This document shows, in pieces, positions 1 to 10,671 of a stretch of 64,000 nt of DNA. Below the pieces are notes generated by a model. The model worked only from the letters and a program-made list of their open reading frames with translations. It was not told where the DNA came from and ran no database searches. The stretch lies in assembly GCF_016808335.1 (NCBI RefSeq), contig NC_053141.1, forward strand, positions 5,386,711 to 5,450,710. The letters run 5' to 3'. The DNA is from Panicum virgatum. Taxonomy: Eukaryota > Streptophyta > Magnoliopsida > Poales > Poaceae. Position numbers and translations under genes: made by a program. How positions within the stretch are numbered: position 1 is the stretch's first letter; every line of letters starts with the position of its first letter.

Positions 1-912
1 TAATCGAGTGTTGCCTTGGTTACCTAAATGATAAAATATCCATTGGTTTGCCCGTTCCACGCTTTTTTTGGGAGGTTGGAAGGGGTAGGGACAGTTGGGA
101 GGAAAACATTTATTGAGAAGGATTTTAAAGGAGTGCAACAAGCACATTATAGCATCTTGTAGCATCTCGCGATAATGACATATTTACTCAATGAACACTT
201 GAGCATAATTCGTGCCGAATCTAATGGCCACTCGGATGATTGGATCATGAGAGAGCACAAGCGTCGATTGACTGCATGGTTGAAGGACCTGGATCTACTA
301 GATGGGGAGACTGTGGAAGAACAAATGATTAAAAGATTAGCAGCAGGCCCATCAAGCCAGGTCACATCGTGGCAAGGGTACGATATTCATGGATATTTAT
401 TTTATACTACCGCAAAGGACAAGAAGACTGTATCCCAGAACAGTGGTGTCTGCATTGAAGCCTTGGACGAGAGAACAGACTAAAGTATAACTTACTATGG
501 AGTCATAGATTATATATGGGAAGTGCACTATGGTTTCAACATATAAATTCCGGTTTTTCGGTGTCGTTGGGTCAAAGACCCTAGAGGTGTTGAGGTGGAT
601 GGCTATGGACTCACGATTGTTGACCTCAATAATGTTGGTTACAAAGATGACCCATGGGTACTTGCTTCACAGGTCGCACAGGTTCTATATGTAGCTGACC
701 CCGCAAAGAAAGGAAAGCATGTTGTTGTCCCAGGAAAACAAGATATCATAGGGGTTGATGGTATCAATGATGTGGAAGATTATAATCACCAAAATGAAAT
801 GAACATCTTCACAGACCTACCCCAAAAGATGAAGATTATAGAAGCAAGTTTAAGAAAAGATGACAAGCCATGGGCACGCAAGGATGGTGAATCGAGAATT
901 GTAACCGGTTAA
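1..912 (+). pseudogene. CACTA transposase C-terminal remnant (DUF4216 domain)
   Basis: Frame 1 from about 175 to 912 encodes the C-terminal tail of a TNP2/Transposase_21-type CACTA transposase. It has a W-Q-G-Y-D-I-H-G-Y-L-F-Y block followed by Q-N-S-G-V, then Y-Y-G-V-I-D-Y-I-W-E, F-R-C-R-W-V, and the V-D-L-N-N-V-G-Y-K-D-D-P-W-V-L-A block typical of DUF4216. The frame is continuous but cut by TAA at 481-483 and at 544-546; the second is most simply a CAA-to-TAA change. Upstream of 175 related residues appear in another frame, so at least one frameshift lies there. The homologous, better preserved segment is 16214-16966 in element B. In a complete element this tail belongs to the DNA-cutting transposase; here it is not translatable. 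Confidence 0.85.
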
Positions 913-1187
913 ATAAGTAGTTATTTCAAATCGGATTGCATGTAATCGTATTTTTCTCTTGTATTCTGAATACCAGACCTGTTAATGAACTATTTATTGA
1001 TGTATTTTTCTCTCTGATTTTTGAAAGAGTTTCATTATTTTTTTCAAATTTAATACAACCTAGAATAAGGAAAATATCAATTTGTAAACTTAAGTTCACA
1101 GCCCACACGTGCAATATATAGTACAATCTCAGAAAGTCACACATAGAGATAGTATACTTAACAAATTCATAGCCTACATTACATCAT

Positions 1188-2209
1188 CTAAGGAATATTA
1201 TTCTGAAGCAATAGGTGCTGAACATAGTTGACATCACGAATCTTGTACCCCAGGGCATCGTCACTGAAAATCAATGCACGGATAAGACAACTGTCCTTTG
1301 CTACGCTTCTAGGAGGAAGTGCTTTGCCGTAGATGGTGAACATTGGTTCCGCGAGAGGATCTGGCATAGTTTGAAATTTATAAGAACTCTGGTAGAGACC
1401 TTCTCTTGTATATACTAGTTCGTACTCAGTCGAATAATAACCTAACTGCTCTACAGCTTGACATAAAATTTCTTCTAAGTTCATTGCCGTAAAGGTGTTA
1501 TCAAATATATCCTACAATGGAGATGGAATGCAAATATCATTAACTACTTTGCACAATCAAAGAAACTATCATAATTCTTGAAACTAAAAAAATTCACTTA
1601 CTATGTCATATAGATTTTCTCGTGAAAGAGTCTCGCAGAGAGTAACAATATCTTGTTGATTCTGTTGAAGTGCTTTGATTTTGAACCATGACAAATCTGC
1701 AATCAGATAACCATAATTCTGAAGTTCCAAAAGGCAGGCTTCTATGGCTCTTCTTTCATAAGTCATCTGAACTGGCGATTCTTTCCCACTGGCCACTATA
1801 TGAATCATGGTACCTACATCTTGTCTTGATGGTATCTCAAAAGAGATTGTCATTTTCTTGAATTGTTGGCGTTCTGTGGTTACCACCTGAAGAGGTGAAC
1901 CACCTATGTATTGTAGAACCTCAGTAAGCCATTTAAACAAATCGATACACTGCATTAGAGGCAATGTAAATCAACATTAATAATTATTTTTATTACTGAG
2001 ATCAAATATATATTGTGGATTATAGACAAAGAAATGATTCTTACTATGCCTGGAGCTGGATTGTTCTGTTGAGAACATCGCCTTGGTCTAGTCCTGTTGA
2101 CTCTACTGAAAGTGATGCCAGGATTATGAGCCTGGGGCGGGTCGTAATCCTGATGCGGCATACCATGACCAAAGCCACCACTTGCCATATTGATACGCTG
2201 CTCAGACAT
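1188..2209 (-). CDS. Uncharacterised three-exon gene inside CACTA A (about 278 aa, possible dsRBD-like repeats)
   Basis: Not recognised. Three minus-strand exons join in one phase: 2209-2045 (55 codons, ATG at 2209), 1949-1602 (116 codons) and 1511-1188 (107 codons plus stop). Both introns have GT donors (GTAAGAATC, GTAAGTG) and AG acceptors (CTAATGCAG, CATTGTAG), and all junctions are phase 0. No stop or frameshift interrupts the product, unlike the coding remnants on both sides. The N-terminus is Gly/Pro/Arg/Asn-rich. Two later segments (about residues 75-155 and 190-275) share a pattern: a hydrophobic strand, a basic/Gly segment, an Ala-containing helix, then G-Y-L-I-x-D or G-Y-K-I-x-D. 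This resembles tandem double-stranded-RNA-binding-like folds, but that is inference. A minus-strand TATA box and a possible leader exon lie upstream (2513-2667). Alternatives are a captured host gene or a transposon accessory gene. Confidence 0.6.
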
Positions 2210-2512
2210 GTGTATTTATTTAAAATGCACCAATATGAAAGACAAGAATATATATATATAATACAACAATATATACATGAGTTTATTTACTAAATCACTC
2301 ACTAAATTATATGTGCATCAATATATTTACATCAAAATATAAATCACTAACTAAATTATATGCATCAATATAACACGTAGCTGCATCAATATATATGCAT
2401 CAATATATACATATCAATATATAAATTACTAACTAAATTAATAAATCGCTAACTAAGTATACTATCCATTTATAAATGGAAAGAATGAAAAAAACAAAAT
2501 ATAACACATACC
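2210..2512 (-). other. AT-rich probable 5' leader intron of the antisense gene
   Basis: About 300 bases of AT-rich DNA with repeated atatattgatgca motifs and no open frame. On the minus strand it begins after a good donor (CTTCTAG then GTATGTG, at 2512) and ends just before the ATG at 2209, where TCTGAG/CAG offers acceptor choices. No acceptor joins the upstream frame to the downstream frame, so the upstream exon is more likely untranslated leader. Confidence 0.4.
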
Positions 2513-2655
2513 TAGAAGATGGCGGCTAGGAGCGCGCGCGGGGGGAGGTGGTGGCGCGGTACGCATGGGGGGGTAGGGGGAGGTGGTGGCGATGGTGCAC
2601 GGGGTGGCGGCGGCATCGAGATCTATTCTAGATGTGGTTAAGTGCGGCATTTTCG

Positions 2656-2669
2656 TGTATATATAGGCT
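2656..2669 (-). promoter_or_regulatory. TATA box on minus strand, promoter of the antisense gene
   Basis: The minus strand reads CCTATATATAC at 2667-2657. Transcription would begin about 30 bases downstream near 2630, inside a GC-rich leader that ends at the GTATGT donor at 2512. It lies next to the ggggcggg repeat array and points away from the TATA box at 3834, so the array sits between two divergent promoters. Confidence 0.5.
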
Positions 2670-3832
2670 GACCATTTTTAGGGGCGGGTGGTGGAGTCAC
2701 CCGCACCTAGAAATTATTTGTAGGGGCGGGTGACTCCACTACCCGCCCTTGCTAATGGGTTTCTAGGGGAGGGTGACACCACCACCCGCCCCTACTAATA
2801 ATTTTCAATTTTCTTCAAAAAATACAATTAGTTCCTTAAAAATAGCAAAACAGATCAAAAAAACTTGAAAATTTAACCCTATCATTTTTATGACCAGTAG
2901 AACACGAAAAAAATATGAAAGTTTTATTCCAGTATATATTTTCCATGAGGATGTGAAAATCTCAAAGATTGACTTGATGTTATAGTAGTGAGAGGGCTGC
3001 AATGTGATTTATACACTATAAACTATAATATATTGTCAAAATACTGTTCACATATTTTTATTTTGTTTTATTTGTGTCAATAATGCTAGGGTTAAACTTT
3101 TCATATTTTTGGATGAGATTTTCTACTCGTTTGGACATAAAACTATTTTCAGAATAAATTGAAAAAGATTTCCAGGGGCGGGTTATTATGAAACCCGCCC
3201 CTTGAAATATATTACTAGGGGAGGGTGACTCCACTACCCGCCCTTGATATTGGGTTTGTAGGGGCGGGTGACACCACCACCCGCCCCTACTAATAATTTT
3301 CAATTTTCTTCAAAAAATACAATTAGTTCCTTAAAAATAGCAAAACAGATAAAAAACCTGAAAATTTAACCCTATCATTGTTATGACTAGTAGAACACGA
3401 AAAAATATGAAAGTTTTATTCCAGTGTATATTTTCCATGAGGATGTGAAAATCTCAAAGATTGGCTTGATGTTATAGTAGTGAGAGGCCTACAATGTGAT
3501 TTATACACTATAAACTATAATATATTATCAAAATACTGTTCACATATTTTTCTTTTGTTTTATTTGTGTCAATAATGCTAGGGTTAAATTTTCATATTTT
3601 TTGGATAAGATTTGCTACTCATTTGGACATAAAAGAATTTTCAGAATAAATTGAAAAAGATTTCCAGGGCGGGTGACCCCACCACCCACCCCTGGAAACG
3701 ATCTGTAGGAGCTGGTGACGCCACCACCCGCCCCTGTAAAGCCATTTCCACGGGTGAAGGGTGGCGTCACCCGTCCCTACAGATCGTTTCCAGGGGCGGG
3801 TGGTGGCGTCACCCGCCCCTGGAAATCGATAC
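2670..3832. repeat. Internal subterminal-type repeat array with a 495-bp tandem duplication
   Basis: Short GC-rich motifs of the form aggggcgggtga...tcacccgcccct recur in both orientations near 2690, 2720, 2765, 3175, 3215, 3260, 3665, 3710, 3760 and 3795. The same motif family forms the terminal array at 9184-9448. Between motif clusters an AT-rich segment is duplicated: the block starting caattttcttc at 2806 recurs at 3301, a period of 495 bases, with only scattered differences. Subterminal motif arrays in CACTA elements are the binding sites of TnpA-type proteins; finding them internally beside two promoters suggests a regulatory role for both genes. Confidence 0.7.
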
Positions 3833-3833
3833 C

Positions 3834-3844
3834 CTATATAATAC
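3834..3844 (+). promoter_or_regulatory. TATA box of the second (TnpA-like) gene of element A
   Basis: CTATATAATAC follows the last ggggcggg palindrome and precedes a GC-rich leader (3845-4235). Element B has the same arrangement: a TATA box at 17954 immediately after internal subterminal-type repeats. Confidence 0.5.
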
Positions 3845-3988
3845 AGTGGCCGCCCCAGGACTTAGCCACTTTTGCGGACTGAGCAAGGGGACGCCGCCAG
3901 GCTGCCAAAATTTGGACCCGAGCCCGCGCCGCCGCCCGTTCTCCACGCCGCCACCGCCGACCCGCACCAGCGCCGCCCCGGATCCGGT

Positions 3989-4160
3989 CGTCCGCGCCGC
4001 CTCCTCCTCGAGCCGCGCCGTCGAGCCCCACCGCCTCCTCCTCGACCCGCGTCGTCGAGCCCCGCCGCTTCCTCCTCGACCCGCGCCGTCGAGCCCCACC
4101 GCCTCCTTCTCGACCCGCGCTGTCGAGCCCCGCCGTCTCCTCCTCGACCCGCGCCGCCTC
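3989..4160 (+). repeat. 34-bp GC-rich minisatellite in leader
   Basis: Units beginning gagccccRccg start at 4023, 4057, 4091 and 4125, exactly 34 bases apart, with a degenerate unit before them. Because 34 is not a multiple of three, each unit is read in a different frame, which argues against a coding repeat although frames on both strands are open through it. It lies in the GC-rich leader downstream of the TATA box. Confidence 0.8.
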
Positions 4161-4249
4161 CTCCTCCCGCCTCGCTGTTGAGACCGCGGCCCGTCCTCAA
4201 GCCCGCACCGTCGAGCCCCGCCACTCCCCGCGACAGTTTAAGTTTTTTT

Positions 4250-4990
4250 ATTTTTTTTCAATTTTTTATTTTTATTTCTATATATGTTGATATATATCAC
4301 TTAGAATTTCTATAAATAAGTCCTATATTTATTCATTAGTCTTAGAAATAATTTCTATATATGTTGATCCTAGAATTTCTATAAATAATTCTTATAGTTA
4401 TTTATTTGTGTAATAAATAATTTCTATATATGTTGATCCTAGAATTTCTAGAAATAATTCTTATAGTTATTTATTTGTCTTAGAAATAATTTATGTATAT
4501 GTTGATATATATCTCTTAGAATTTCTATAAATAATTCCTATAATTATTTATTAGTTTAAGAAATAATTTCTTTATATGTTGATCCTAGAATTTTTAGAAA
4601 CAATTCTTATAGTTATTTATTTGTCTTAGAAATAATTTCTGTATATGTTTCTATATATCTCTTAGAATTTCTGTAAATTATTCCTATAGTTATTTATTAG
4701 TCTATGAAATAATTTCTATATATGTTGATCCTAGAATTTCTATAAATAATTCTTATAGTCATTTATTAGTTTAAGAAATAATTTCTATATATGTTGACCC
4801 TAGAATTTCTAGAAATAATTCTTATAGTTATTTATTTATCTTAGAAATAATTTCTGTATATGTGGATATATATCTCTTAGATTTTCTATAAATAATTCCT
4901 ATAGCTATTTCTTAGTCTAAGAAATAATTTCTAATAATTTCTGTATATATTGATATATATCTCTTAGAATTTCTGTATATATAAATCCTC
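4250..4990 (+). repeat. AT-rich tandem array, units of about 69-77 bp
   Basis: Roughly ten units each contain atgttgatcctagaatttct or the longer gatatatatctcttagaattt variant. Unit starts at 4361, 4430, 4499 and 4576 give spacings of 69, 69 and 77; the 8-bp difference is the variant insert. No coding content. Element B carries a different AT-rich tandem array between its two genes. Confidence 0.85.
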
Positions 4991-5088
4991 GCATGACACA
5001 ACTCGTTTAATGTCGCATTCCATTCACGTCTCCATCGTATAATACGACTAAACTCGTTTGGCCATCCTCGTTTATTGTAGAAGTTGTA

Positions 5089-8000
5089 AATGTCTGATCC
5101 GTCGCCATCTTCCCCGCCAAGGGAGACGCCAATGACATAAGAGGAGGAAATTGAACAACTCGCCTCTAAGATGGACTGGGCGACGACGCCAGAGTTCAAA
5201 GTGGGGATGACAAAGTTGACCGGGATGGACAAGGGGCGTTCGTAGCAGGACAGTGGTTGGATCCCATAGATCCACATCCGATCCCTCCAAGAGAGAGGTT
5301 TTCGTTGTCGGATTTTGATCCAGATTATGTTCCGAGTCCAGCGTGGGTAAGGACTTACAATCAAGCATTTATTGTACACTTTTAAGAAAGACGCGTAATA
5401 AGTTGATGAATTCGGGTACGTTCCATGTAGGATGCTGCGATAGGAAGAAGTAGACGTCGAGGCCAACGTGCAAACGCAACAGAGGAAGAACTTCAAGGCA
5501 ATGAAAGCTCTGGTCCGGAACCTCAAACAACTTCCTCTGGCAGCCACAATAAAGGAAACGGGGTCAGCATTGAAGAAACAAATACCCCGAAGGCCAATGG
5601 GTGGTCAATGTAATTAGTGCTGTAGGCGAGCCCATAGAGCCTCTAGAGGTCTGCGCAAAGTTTAGGAACGCAATCGGTTCAATAATAAGGACAAAGATGG
5701 TTTTGGATCCAACGATCCCCGATTGGCCAACAGGTCCTGAGAGAAGGAAGGAGGCGATGTGGCAGATGTTGAGGTAAACATTTATTTTGCCAAGAGGAAC
5801 TCAAGATAGGGTGAGGCATTATGCTAGGAAGATGCTGGGTGAGAGTTTCTGCCGGTGGAAGAGCGAACTCAACACTAAGTATGTCAAAACTGGCCGAACA
5901 CCATTTGCGGATTACGGGGAAATCACTCAAGCACAATGGGAAGAATTTGTTTGGCAAAAGAGCACCGAACAATCTCTAGCGCTAAGCAAGGAAAATACTG
6001 AGCAGGCAACGAGCAATGTACATAAAGTCCGTCTTGGCCCGGGTGGATACCAAAGGAAGGCCGATCAATGGCGCTGTGAAAGAGAGGCTGCAATAGCTGC
6101 AGGGTAACCAGACCCTTTTGAAGGCCTTATTGAGCATGCCATGTTCTGGCTTCAAGCCAGGAAGTCTAAGATTGTGGAAGGCAAGCCACATTTTGACAAA
6201 CCCGGGACTGAAGCCGTCGTACAAAAAATGTACGAACTTACCGAGCTTCAGAAACAAGGAAAGTTCAGCATCAAGAGAGACAAGGACGTGCTTAATACAC
6301 CCATTAGGACCAAAGAGCAAGGAGGCCGCATCAGTGGCGTGTCCTCAAAGTTGACCTTTAGGGATGGATTCGAGGAGGACCGCTCTACCTACAAGAGGCA
6401 TGACCGCTACAGGGAAGAGATGATACAAGCGGCAGAAAAAGCAGCGGAATCAAAGTTTAAGGAAATGTTTGCACAATTAGCAGAGCAGCAATCAGGGCAA
6501 ATATGGATGAATCTGTTGCAATTGGGGCAGCAGCAATCCGGCCAGATGGTGACGATGCCCCCTCCGGTATTGGCCCCAGCGAATACGGCCTGTGCTCAGA
6601 GCAGTGTTGCCTCAACCATAGCACAACCATATCTGGTTGATTGCATCACAAATACTACTCCATGAATGCTGCTCTATCCAATAGGTAGAGCTGGAAAGAC
6701 GAGGGAAGTTGCCAAGGCGCACGTGGATCATGTGGCGGGTTTATTTGATGGAAAACCAATCCCGCGCCCTATATGCCTGCGTGCGAGTGCAGGAGCTACT
6801 GAAAACAAGCTACGAGGACAACGAGATAGACATCCCTACTTCGGATGGGAGGACCACGCTTGGAGAGTGCATTGGCATCACCATTCTATGGCACAAACAT
6901 GATATCGTACTGCTTGTTTCACTAGAAGGGCCGGTACATCAGACTCGACCGGCTCTAGATTATGTACCAGCGGCCCCGCCGCCACCGGCTCCAGCATCGC
7001 CACCACCGGCTCCAGCCTCACCGCCACTGGCTCCAGCTTCACCGCCCCCAGCAGCTCAAGCTTCACCGCCACCAGCAGCTCCACCTTCACCAGCCCCAGC
7101 AGCTCAAGCATCACCACCACAAGCGCACACGACACCGGCTCACCAACCACAACAACAACAAATATACTTGGGTTCCCTGTCCATCGAGTTATACGGTCAT
7201 ACCAAAAGGAGGACTCAGATATTGTAAATAAATGGCATGCCGCAAACACTAAGCAGAGGTTAAAGGAAAAGTCATCTGATAAGGCACGGGAAAAGTCAAA
7301 AAATGCTTCAGATTCTAGTGCCACCAGACGACCGGGCGTTTCCGAGCCCCGCACTGACCACGACTTCATTAGGAAAATTGGGGTCGATGACATAGCAGAT
7401 TTACCAGATTGGCCGAAAAAATTCGAGTATGGTAAAGATTTTCTACCCCACTCTTTGTTGAAAGACTGTCCAGGTTTTATGAAAAGGATGCACACTTGGT
7501 ACAGAAGGCATGTAAACTTCACCTCACAAGCATTTGGGCTAGGTACCCTCCGGAAATTTTTGGATTACGAACTGTGGTTATCACTGATATCATGTTCGAT
7601 TTTCAAGACATCCAAGAAATATTCCGCCTCAAAGAAATTAACGTAGAAATGATCAGACTCTGGTGCATGTAAGTGTCGCATCCAAATTCATATCTTATAT
7701 GCAATGGTCTATACTTATATATGCATACATATCTAATTAGTTGTGATATTTTGTTTTACAGGATGATGCAACGACAAGCGGATAAGGTAGGTACAAAGGT
7801 CGCGTTCCTTGACCCGTTAGCTATTGCTGAGAAGTGTCATAAAGGGCCAATGTTTTGAGACGACGACCACCACGATGAATTCAAAAACTATAAATCGCGC
7901 AAGGAAATTAATGAAGTGCGGAAGGAGGAACATAGAAAAATCATTACGATAGTTGCTACGTACATATCGCATCAGTTTCAAGAGTGGCTAGACAGGGATG

Positions 8001-8829
8001 TCATATGGGCACCATATAACTTTCGGTAAGTGTAGTCTCAATGATTTGTTATAACATGCACTTCCTTCGAATATCTGAATAAGAAATCATATATGATATT
8101 TTTGCAGAAATCATTGGATTGTATTTATGATCAAGCCAAAGTATGGACGTATGCTAGTATTTGACTCCGCTGATTTCGATCCGAAGACTTATAAGGAATT
8201 CGAGGGCATCCTCAACATGTTAGCAAAATCGTTAGCCTATACTTCGACTTCATGCTGAATCTTGCATACATAAATAACTACTTATTTCTTTTCTTTTTCT
8301 TAAAAACCAGGTCTTACAGGCACTACGTGTTTAAAGGAGGAGAACACCCCCCAACCCCCCCCCTCCCCATAGGGAAAAAATATAGTGATGTGCACACACT
8401 ATCCATGCCACAAGCAACCTGCAGGTTCTGTGTACTATGCATACTACGTGTACGAGCACGTGAGGGAGTTCAGTAGGTACACAAAAGATCCCGAACTGGT
8501 AAACATCTACTCTTTGCTAGGATAGATGCATAACTGCATATTGTAAGTGTTTGCATAATGTAATTTTGGAATGGATTTCTTATTTTCAGGATCAGCGGCC
8601 ACTGCACAATGGTCCACTCCATGAGCAACAACTTCTTTTTATAGTCGACAATTTATGTCGCTTTATTTTGCATGAAGTGGTCCATATAGGTGGAGAATTT
8701 GTTCACCCTGAACATGAATTATCACTCGACCCAAAACATGCAAGTCTCCGTCAGTGGGAAAATCAAGAACGTCAGTGGGAAAATCAAGAACTTCGGGCTG
8801 GCTCTACTAGCATTTCTCAATGTAAATGA
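5089..8829 (+). pseudogene. Decayed TnpA-like (Transposase_24) / Ulp1 protease gene of CACTA A
   Basis: Plus-strand exons encode a Ptta/En/Spm Transposase_24-like region (about 5650-6660), a domain of the L-L-Y-P-I-G-R-A-G-K type (6666-6900), a Pro/Ala-rich linker (6960-7150), and a Ulp1 (peptidase C48) domain split by introns (7545-7670, 7762-8026, 8108-8220, 8310-8480, 8590-8829). Catalytic His (N-H-W, 8112-8114) and Asp (F-D-S, 8163-8165) are present, but the Cys position is TAT, Tyr (8436-8438). Nonsense codons include TAA at 5775 and 6105 (both explainable as CAA to TAA), TGA at 6663, and stops just after the start at 5089. Frameshifts occur near 6760, 7540 and in the C-run at 8349-8368. 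TnpA-like proteins bind subterminal repeats; Ulp1-type domains cleave SUMO-like conjugates. This copy cannot make the full protein. Confidence 0.78.
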
Positions 8830-9183
8830 TGTATGTACTCTACACACTTTTATGATGGATGTAATCTAATGATGCATGTAATGGTACTTTTATATGATTT
8901 TATGTTGAATTTGTAATTAGTAATGTTTATGAAATATATTCATAATCGATCAAAAAAATCCGGAATCAAAATAAAATTGGCGGGAAACACAAATTTAAAT
9001 AAAACAGAAATAGAATTTTGAAAACCTGAATCGAATGGTGCAATTGCTTTACAGGTGAAAATGGGCGGGAAATAAAAAATAGAATAATTAAATATAGAGG
9101 GAAATGTATTACAATAAATTGGCGGGAAACAAAAATTTGAATGAAATTCCAAATTTTAGCTTGGCGGGAATTGAATTTCATGG
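8830..9183. other. 3' flank of TnpA/Ulp1 gene, no gene
   Basis: AT-rich sequence with several ggcgggaa motifs (8979, 9064, 9120, 9163) spaced among A-rich tracts. These look like weakly conserved subterminal motifs leading into the terminal array. No open frame of note. Confidence 0.5.
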
Positions 9184-9448
9184 GAGGTTTTCTAGGGGCG
9201 GGTGATGGCGTCAGCCGCCCCTGGAAAAATCATTTTCAGGGGCGGCTCACGGGGTGGGCCGCCCCTGAAAAAGGCTTTCCAGGGGAGGTTGGTGCCATGG
9301 CCCGCCCCTGGAAATTGATTTTCAGGGGCGGGCCCTCTACCCGCCCCTGTAAAACTCGATTTCTAGCTGCGGGAGACAGAATCGGGTCGCTCGCCCGCCC
9401 CTAAAGATGCCATTTTACCCGCCCCTATAAACGTTTTCTGCAGTAGTA
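9184..9448. repeat. Right subterminal array and terminal inverted repeat of CACTA A
   Basis: Alternating aggggcggg and cccgcccctg motifs at roughly 30-40-base spacing run from 9192 to 9428, followed by the terminus CGTTTTCTGCAGTAGTA ending at 9448. The base expected to be G at the tip is A. Confidence 0.75.
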
Positions 9449-9682
9449 GAATGCGCCAAGCAAGAAGACAGTAGCCCAAAGCATGGCCAGAGTGCCAATA
9501 GCGTTGCCCGCCCACTCCGACAAGGCAACGCAAAACACGATCTGGTTCAGCGATTTCAGCTTCCTCTCCCTCCGCCGCATCTCGAAACGGGCATGCGCAG
9601 TGGGCTCAACGACCGGGATGGAACACTCCCCGCCACTGGCAGTGGCAGGGGTCGTCGCCGCCATTGTTCGTCTTCCCGGCAT
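9449..9682 (-). pseudogene. 5' coding fragment of a host membrane-protein gene interrupted by CACTA A
   Basis: The minus strand from ATG 9682 (or the better-context ATG at 9664, starting M-A-A-T-T-P-A) encodes a short polar N-terminus, a basic R-R-R-E-R-K-L-K segment, and the hydrophobic stretch L-N-Q-I-V-F-C-V-A-L-S-E-W-A-G-N-A-I-G-T / L-A-M-L-W-A-T-V-F-L-L-G-A-F, consistent with one or two membrane segments. It resembles an uncharacterised grass family of small multi-pass proteins known to me only by pattern. At G-A-F the frame runs directly into the CACTA terminus and then encodes transposon sequence, so the rest of the gene must lie beyond the element's left end, outside this window. Function unknown. 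Confidence 0.6.
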
Positions 9683-10671
9683 GGGTGCCTGACATGTGTA
9701 TTTATCAGCTACACCGTCTGGTTACATTAATTATTAGCATCCCCTGGGCTAGTAAAGACTGGGGCAGGCGCTTAACGGTTCAAAGTGCCGAGAAATTACG
9801 CGGAAAGAATGATGTTGGAGTTCTGCCATCCTGCTAGCTTCTAACCCATTTTTATGTATTCTATGTTTTTTTTACGAATCACACAAGATAGTGCGCGTTT
9901 CATTGATATAGAAAAATTACAAGGCTACGATCCTGAAAGGTTATAGCCAGGAAATTAAAAAAACAGAAAACAGAACTCACCTGGTTGGATTATTGGGACG
10001 TCAACCCCGAAAACTCAACAACTCAACTCAACTAGTTGGATTGGGACATCAACACGGAGAACTCATCCACTCAATGCAGAGGAACACTCAAGACTACCTT
10101 GGAAAGCCTAACTGGTTGGATTGGGTCTTCAACATGGTTGAAACGACCCGTTGGGTGACACAGACAGAAAGAGGCCAAGCCGTCGCGGCCAACCTTCTAT
10201 CTACACATGTAGTTGCCATGAAGACACAGTCCCGTGCCGAAAGGGAGAAGAGGGAAGCAGACGGCACTGTACCGCGAGCAGCCACCGCCATGCGGAACCA
10301 GTCGTTGTAGCACCGCTACAATGCCACACACCATCTGATAGAGTAGAATCGCCGAATCCAGACCTCACACCAACTGCCTTGCAGTCGCCACCGCGAAAAC
10401 ACAACACGCGGGGGCTTCGCCGCACCCGTCGTTGGACTCCTCCTCGTTCTCGTCGCCACGTCAAAGAGACCGCACGCGGGGCCTCGCCACTTCCACCTAA
10501 GTACTTCGTGTCTTGGATTCATATATAAAATCGCCATCAGGATGATGCATCGTGTTGCCCTGTTTCCAAGATCTCCATCAAACAGCCGAGCCGCGCCCGT
10601 CAGGCGACAACATCTCATTGCCGCACTCGCGCGCACAGCCTCCGTTGCCATGCCAACAAGTAGGAAGCCGG
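9683..10671. other. Unassigned repeat-like DNA, possible non-LTR element tail
   Basis: A poly-T run near 9866 followed by acgaatcacacaagatagtgcg resembles the 3' tail of a minus-strand LINE/SINE-like insertion; the LINE end at 63121 has similar form. A short direct repeat (ttggattgggacatcaac and variants) occurs at 9985-10130. From 10150 on the sequence is moderately GC-rich with overlapping open frames on both strands and no recognisable domain. No gene called. Confidence 0.35.

Larger units (their letters stand above)
1..9448 (+). mobile_element. CACTA (En/Spm) element A, right part; left end outside window
   Basis: Large class II element whose left end is not in the window. In order it holds a transposase C-terminal remnant (to 912), an antisense three-exon gene (1188-2209), GC-rich repeats between divergent TATA boxes (2656-3844), an AT-rich tandem array (4250-4990), a decayed TnpA-like/Ulp1 gene (5089-8829) and a terminal array (9184-9448). 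The right end reads CGTTTTCTGCAGTAGTA. Its reverse complement matches a CACTACTGCAGAAAACG-type CACTA terminus except that the outermost base is changed (TACTA instead of CACTA). The boundary at 9448 is supported because a host-like reading frame on the minus strand is interrupted exactly there. That the left coding remnant and the right half belong to one element is inferred from the shared layout with element B. Confidence 0.72.

Noticed and set aside
3651..4315. Long Pro/Ser/Arg-rich frames on both strands in GC-rich leader
   Set aside because: Four frames are open over the same DNA and the 34-bp repeat shifts frame each unit; this is composition, not a protein.
4912..5547. 211-codon minus-strand frame
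   Set aside because: It overlaps the AT-rich tandem array and the plus-strand TnpA-like exons and has no domain; shadow frame.
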